Below, piece by piece: positions 61,696 to 64,000 of a DNA stretch of 64,000 bases (position 1 is its first letter; every line of letters starts with the position of its first letter). The stretch comes from Petrocella atlantisensis (GTDB lineage: Bacteria > Bacillota > Clostridia > Lachnospirales > Vallitaleaceae): contig NZ_LR130778.1 in assembly GCF_900538275.1 (NCBI RefSeq), positions 1 through 64,000 of the forward strand, written 5' to 3'. A program made the translations under genes and the position numbers. The notes under the pieces are model-generated. The model searched no databases. It saw nothing but the letters and a program-made list of their open reading frames with translations, and was not told where the DNA came from.

Positions 61696-62553
61696 ATGAA
61701 TATACAATGGTATCCAGGTCATATGACCAAAGCCAAAAGAATGATGGAAGAAAATATCAAACTCGTAGATGTGGTTATAGAACTGGTAGATGCGAGGGTA
61801 CCTATTAGTAGTCAAAATCCGGATGTACTAAAACTTGCAAATAACAAACCAAGAATTATAGTTTTAAATAAAGTAGATTTGGCGGATGGAAAAGAAACCA
61901 AAAAATGGGCAGATTTCTTTTTTAACCAAGGCTATGTTGTGGTTGAGGTGAACTCACAAAACGGAAAAGGTATAAAAAGTGTGTCTTCGGCTATTAATCT
62001 GGCTTGTAAAGAAAAGATTGAACGTAACAAAAAGCGCGGATTACTTAACAGACCGATGCGTGCGATGGTTGTGGGCATCCCTAATGTAGGTAAGAGTACT
62101 TTTATAAATAAATTGGTTGGAAAAGCAAGCGCCAAAACCGGTAACAAGCCCGGTGTTACAAAAGGGAAACAATGGTTGAAGTTGAAAAATGAGTTTGAAC
62201 TTCTGGATACACCAGGTGTACTTTGGCCTAAGTTTGAAGATCAGAATGTAGGCATCAAATTGGCTATGATTGGATCCATTAGGGAAGAAATATTGGATAC
62301 AGAAGGACTTGCAATGTTAGCCCTTGAGTTTATGAGAGATCGATATCCGAATCTGCTCATGGACAAATACCCCATGACAGATGTAGCCGGTAAAAAAGGG
62401 CATGAATTACTTGAAGCCGTAACCATAACAAGACATCTTCTAAAACCGGGTAATGAACCGGATGTTTCGCGTATGGCAAAAATGTTTCTGGATGAATTTA
62501 GAAATGGTAAAATCGGAAAGATGACATTGGAAACTGTATCAGAATATAAATAA
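61696..62553 (+). CDS. rbgA: Ribosome biogenesis GTPase RbgA (YlqF)
   Basis: RbgA is a circularly permuted GTPase needed for late 50S assembly. The 285-residue protein starts MNIQWYPGHMTKAKRMM, with the catalytic His of this family in the PGHM motif. It has G4 VLNKVDLAD before G1 VGIPNVGKSTFINKLVGK (about 122-139), and G3 LLDTPGVLWPKF. The C-terminal RNA-binding helices include MAKMFLDEFRNGKIGKMTLE. AGGGAG lies before the ATG at 61696. It precedes rnhB, as is conserved. Confidence 0.95.
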   Translation: MNIQWYPGHMTKAKRMMEENIKLVDVVIELVDARVPISSQNPDVLKLANNKPRIIVLNKVDLADGKETKKWADFFFNQGYVVVEVNSQNGKGIKSVSSAINLACKEKIERNKKRGLLNRPMRAMVVGIPNVGKSTFINKLVGKASAKTGNKPGVTKGKQWLKLKNEFELLDTPGVLWPKFEDQNVGIKLAMIGSIREEILDTEGLAMLALEFMRDRYPNLLMDKYPMTDVAGKKGHELLEAVTITRHLLKPGNEPDVSRMAKMFLDEFRNGKIGKMTLETVSEYK

Positions 62554-62564
62554 GAAGTGTTACA

Positions 62565-62595
62565 AAATTGGCGCTGACTTAGGCGCCTATTTTTA
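62565..62595 (+). terminator. Intrinsic terminator after rbgA
   Basis: GGCGC (62570-62574) pairs with GCGCC (62583-62587) and is flanked by AAAA and followed by TATTTTTATT. Confidence 0.75.
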
Positions 62596-62668
62596 TTAAT
62601 ATTATCTTTATCAGAACCATATCATACGCTATAATGGGAGTAGACATAATAAAACTCAAGGGGGTACC

Positions 62669-63439
62669 ATGAATACTTTACCCATTAATGCCATTAAAGA
62701 AATTTACAAAAAAACCGATATTCATGCACTAGATGCTTTTATCAATAGATTTCAAGAAGATGATAGAGCTGGCGTTAAATACTTAGTTGACTGCTCTAGA
62801 AAAAAAATACAGGCTTATAACCAAGAGTTAGATCGAATGTCACGTATGCGTTTATATGAACAAAAATACGATCATTTAGATTTTATTTGTGGCATTGATG
62901 AAGTGGGTCGAGGACCATTGGCCGGTCCCGTGGTTACAGCAGCCGTCATTTTAGAAAAAGATACAAAGTTGCTCTACATCAATGATTCAAAGAAGCTATC
63001 TGAGAAAATGCGTGAAATGCTTTATCATCAGATTATGGATGAAGCTATTGCGGTGAGTATTGGTATAGAAAGCGTCGAAACCATTGATACCATCAATATA
63101 TTGCAGGCCACCTATAAAGCAATGCAAAAGGCTGTAAATGGCCTTGAAGTACAGCCGGACATTCTACTGGTGGATGCCGTTACAATACCGGACATTGATA
63201 TTAAGCAACATGCCATCATTAAAGGTGATGAAAAAAGTATTTCAATAGCTGCTGCCAGCATAATTGCAAAAGTGACTAGGGATAGAATGATGAAGGACTA
63301 TCATGAACTTTTTCCTGCCTATGATTTTGATAAAAATAAAGGGTATGGCTCTTCTACACATATAGAGGCCATAAAAAAAGTGGGACCCTGTTTCATTCAC
63401 CGAAAATCCTTCATAAAAAACTTTATTTTGACACCTTAA
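62669..63439 (+). CDS. rnhB: Ribonuclease HII
   Basis: RNase HII removes ribonucleotides from DNA and RNA primers. The 256-residue protein has an N-terminal helical extension of about 70 residues, then the catalytic FICGIDEVGRGPLAGPVVTAAV with Asp-Glu (about 72-93), INDSKKLSEKMRE, ILLVDAVTIP and SIIAKVTRDRMM. AAGGGGG precedes the ATG. The last codons and stop (LTP-stop, in TTGACACCTTAA) are supplied by the end of the 118-bp repeat family, so the element seems to have set the C-terminus. Confidence 0.95.
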   Translation: MNTLPINAIKEIYKKTDIHALDAFINRFQEDDRAGVKYLVDCSRKKIQAYNQELDRMSRMRLYEQKYDHLDFICGIDEVGRGPLAGPVVTAAVILEKDTKLLYINDSKKLSEKMREMLYHQIMDEAIAVSIGIESVETIDTINILQATYKAMQKAVNGLEVQPDILLVDAVTIPDIDIKQHAIIKGDEKSISIAAASIIAKVTRDRMMKDYHELFPAYDFDKNKGYGSSTHIEAIKKVGPCFIHRKSFIKNFILTP

Positions 63440-63461
63440 CCATGGTTAAAGTGTCAAAACT
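63426..63461. repeat. Head-to-head repeat ends (palindrome)
   Basis: TTTTGACACCTTAACC followed by ATGGTTAAAGTGTCAAAA is a near-perfect 34-bp palindrome made of two repeat-end motifs in inverted orientation. It overlaps the rnhB stop codon and can form a hairpin in mRNA. Confidence 0.75.
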
Positions 63462-63562
63462 AAGTTTCACTAAGTTCATATACAATATATAGATTACGTT
63501 GATACATTCATAACTATATATTGTATGCGAAAGTTCAACTATATAGTTTTGACACCTTAACC
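63444..63562. repeat. Diverged copy of the 118-bp hairpin repeat
   Basis: The 119-bp unit aligns in reverse orientation with the array at 21888. Shared blocks are ACTAAGTTTCACTA, TACGTTGATAC and GAAAGTTCAACTA, ending AGTTTTGACACCTTAACC. It again folds on itself: CATATACAATATATAG faces CTATATATTGTATG. It fills the rnhB to next-gene gap. Confidence 0.85.
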
Positions 63563-63601
63563 AAACATAAACACATATAAGTGCATCAAGGGGTGATGAA
63601 T

Positions 63602-64000
63602 TTGAAAATAGATCCGAATATGATTCATAAGAAATATGGGCAGGTTCAAAACACAGCGGAAACAAACACGGTAAAAGGTGAAAGGTTGACCTACAAAGAA
63701 GGTCAGGTTGTAAAAGGAGAAGTTCTTGATGCGACCTTAACCGGTGTAAAAATCAAGCTCACAAACGGACAAATATTGGATGCGAAGCTTGCACAACCGG
63801 CTATGTTTTCTATTGGTGATGAAGTTGCTTTAGCGGTCAAAGAAGCTTCTGCAAAACAAGTGTTGTTGACAACGCTACATCAGGATCCTCAATTGGTAGA
63901 AGATAAATTGATAACCATACTGGAAAATGCTAAACTACCCCTGACAGAAGAAAATCATCATTTGGTTCGCCAATTAATTGAAAACAATCTGCCGATTAGT
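63602..64000 (+). CDS. Conserved hypothetical protein, possibly FliK-like (partial, runs off the window)
   Basis: The reading frame stays open to the right edge (133 codons seen). It starts with a TTG at 63602, 8 nt after AAGGGG; an ATG at 63596 overlaps the binding site. Visible sequence begins KIDPNMIHKKYGQVQ, then a small beta-rich region (VVKGEVLDATLTGVKIKLTNG; LDAKLAQPAMFSIGDEV) and a helical ENHHLVRQLIENNLPIS. In Clostridia the gene after rnhB is often a poorly characterised protein related to flagellar hook-length control, ahead of an FlhB-domain gene. I cannot assign a function. Confidence 0.6.
   Translation, partial: MKIDPNMIHKKYGQVQNTAETNTVKGERLTYKEGQVVKGEVLDATLTGVKIKLTNGQILDAKLAQPAMFSIGDEVALAVKEASAKQVLLTTLHQDPQLVEDKLITILENAKLPLTEENHHLVRQLIENNLPIS

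Overview
The window is a gene-dense, AT-rich stretch of a Gram-positive chromosome. Gene content and order match the housekeeping clusters of Clostridia, most like the Lachnospirales and relatives: efp-asp23-nusB-xseAB-ispA-dxs-tlyA-nadK-argR-recN; yicC-gmk-rpoZ-priA-def-fmt-rsmB-rlmN-stp-prkC-rsgA-rpe-thiN-rpmB; yloUV-recG-rsmD-coaD; tmcAL-pta-ackA-yceD-rpmF-plsX-acpP-rnc-smc-ftsY; ylxM-ffh-rpsP-khpA-rimM-trmD-rplS-lepB-rbgA-rnhB. No phage, transposase, CRISPR array, tRNA or rRNA was seen. Nearly every gene is an intact core gene.

Layout. 1-11.5 kb: translation factor EF-P, an Asp23 protein, NusB, exonuclease VII, isoprenoid genes (ispA, dxs), a large non-coding RNA gene, and RNA/NAD/arginine/repair genes, ending in a bidirectional terminator. 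11.5-14.9 kb: a reverse-strand nadABC operon for de novo NAD synthesis. 15-21 kb: a small alarmone synthetase, RNA-modification enzymes, a HAD phosphatase and a YgiQ radical SAM protein. 21-35 kb: the yicC-to-rpmB block with the PrkC/Stp signalling pair. 35.6-41.6 kb: the yloU-yloV, recG, rsmD, coaD block. 41.7-43.3 kb: a rhodanese, about 0.9 kb of gene-free structured DNA and a reverse-strand rubredoxin-like gene. 43.3-64 kb: acetate metabolism (pta-ackA), lipid synthesis (plsX, acpP), chromosome structure (smc), the SRP system (ftsY, ylxM, ffh), ribosome assembly and rnhB. The last gene runs off the right edge.

Most notable points. (1) 4425-4998 fits an OLE RNA. It is about 574 nt, closed by a 10-bp terminal stem, sits between ispA and dxs, and is followed directly by a membrane protein gene that fits the OLE-associated protein OapA. 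(2) A 118-bp imperfect-hairpin repeat occurs as three almost identical tandem copies between yicC and gmk, where remA normally lies. A diverged copy sits at the end of rnhB, and its terminal motif recurs beside several other genes, including on both sides of the OLE gene. (3) A second 105-bp structured repeat occurs at two loci. (4) Sporulation genes are missing at the junctions where relatives carry them (spoIIIA, spoIVB-spo0A, spoVM, ylbJ/spoVV), which suggests an asporogenous lineage. (5) The 41992-42886 gap holds at least three strongly structured blocks that I could not assign to any known RNA family.

All calls come from reading the sequence and from family knowledge. No database search or folding program was run.
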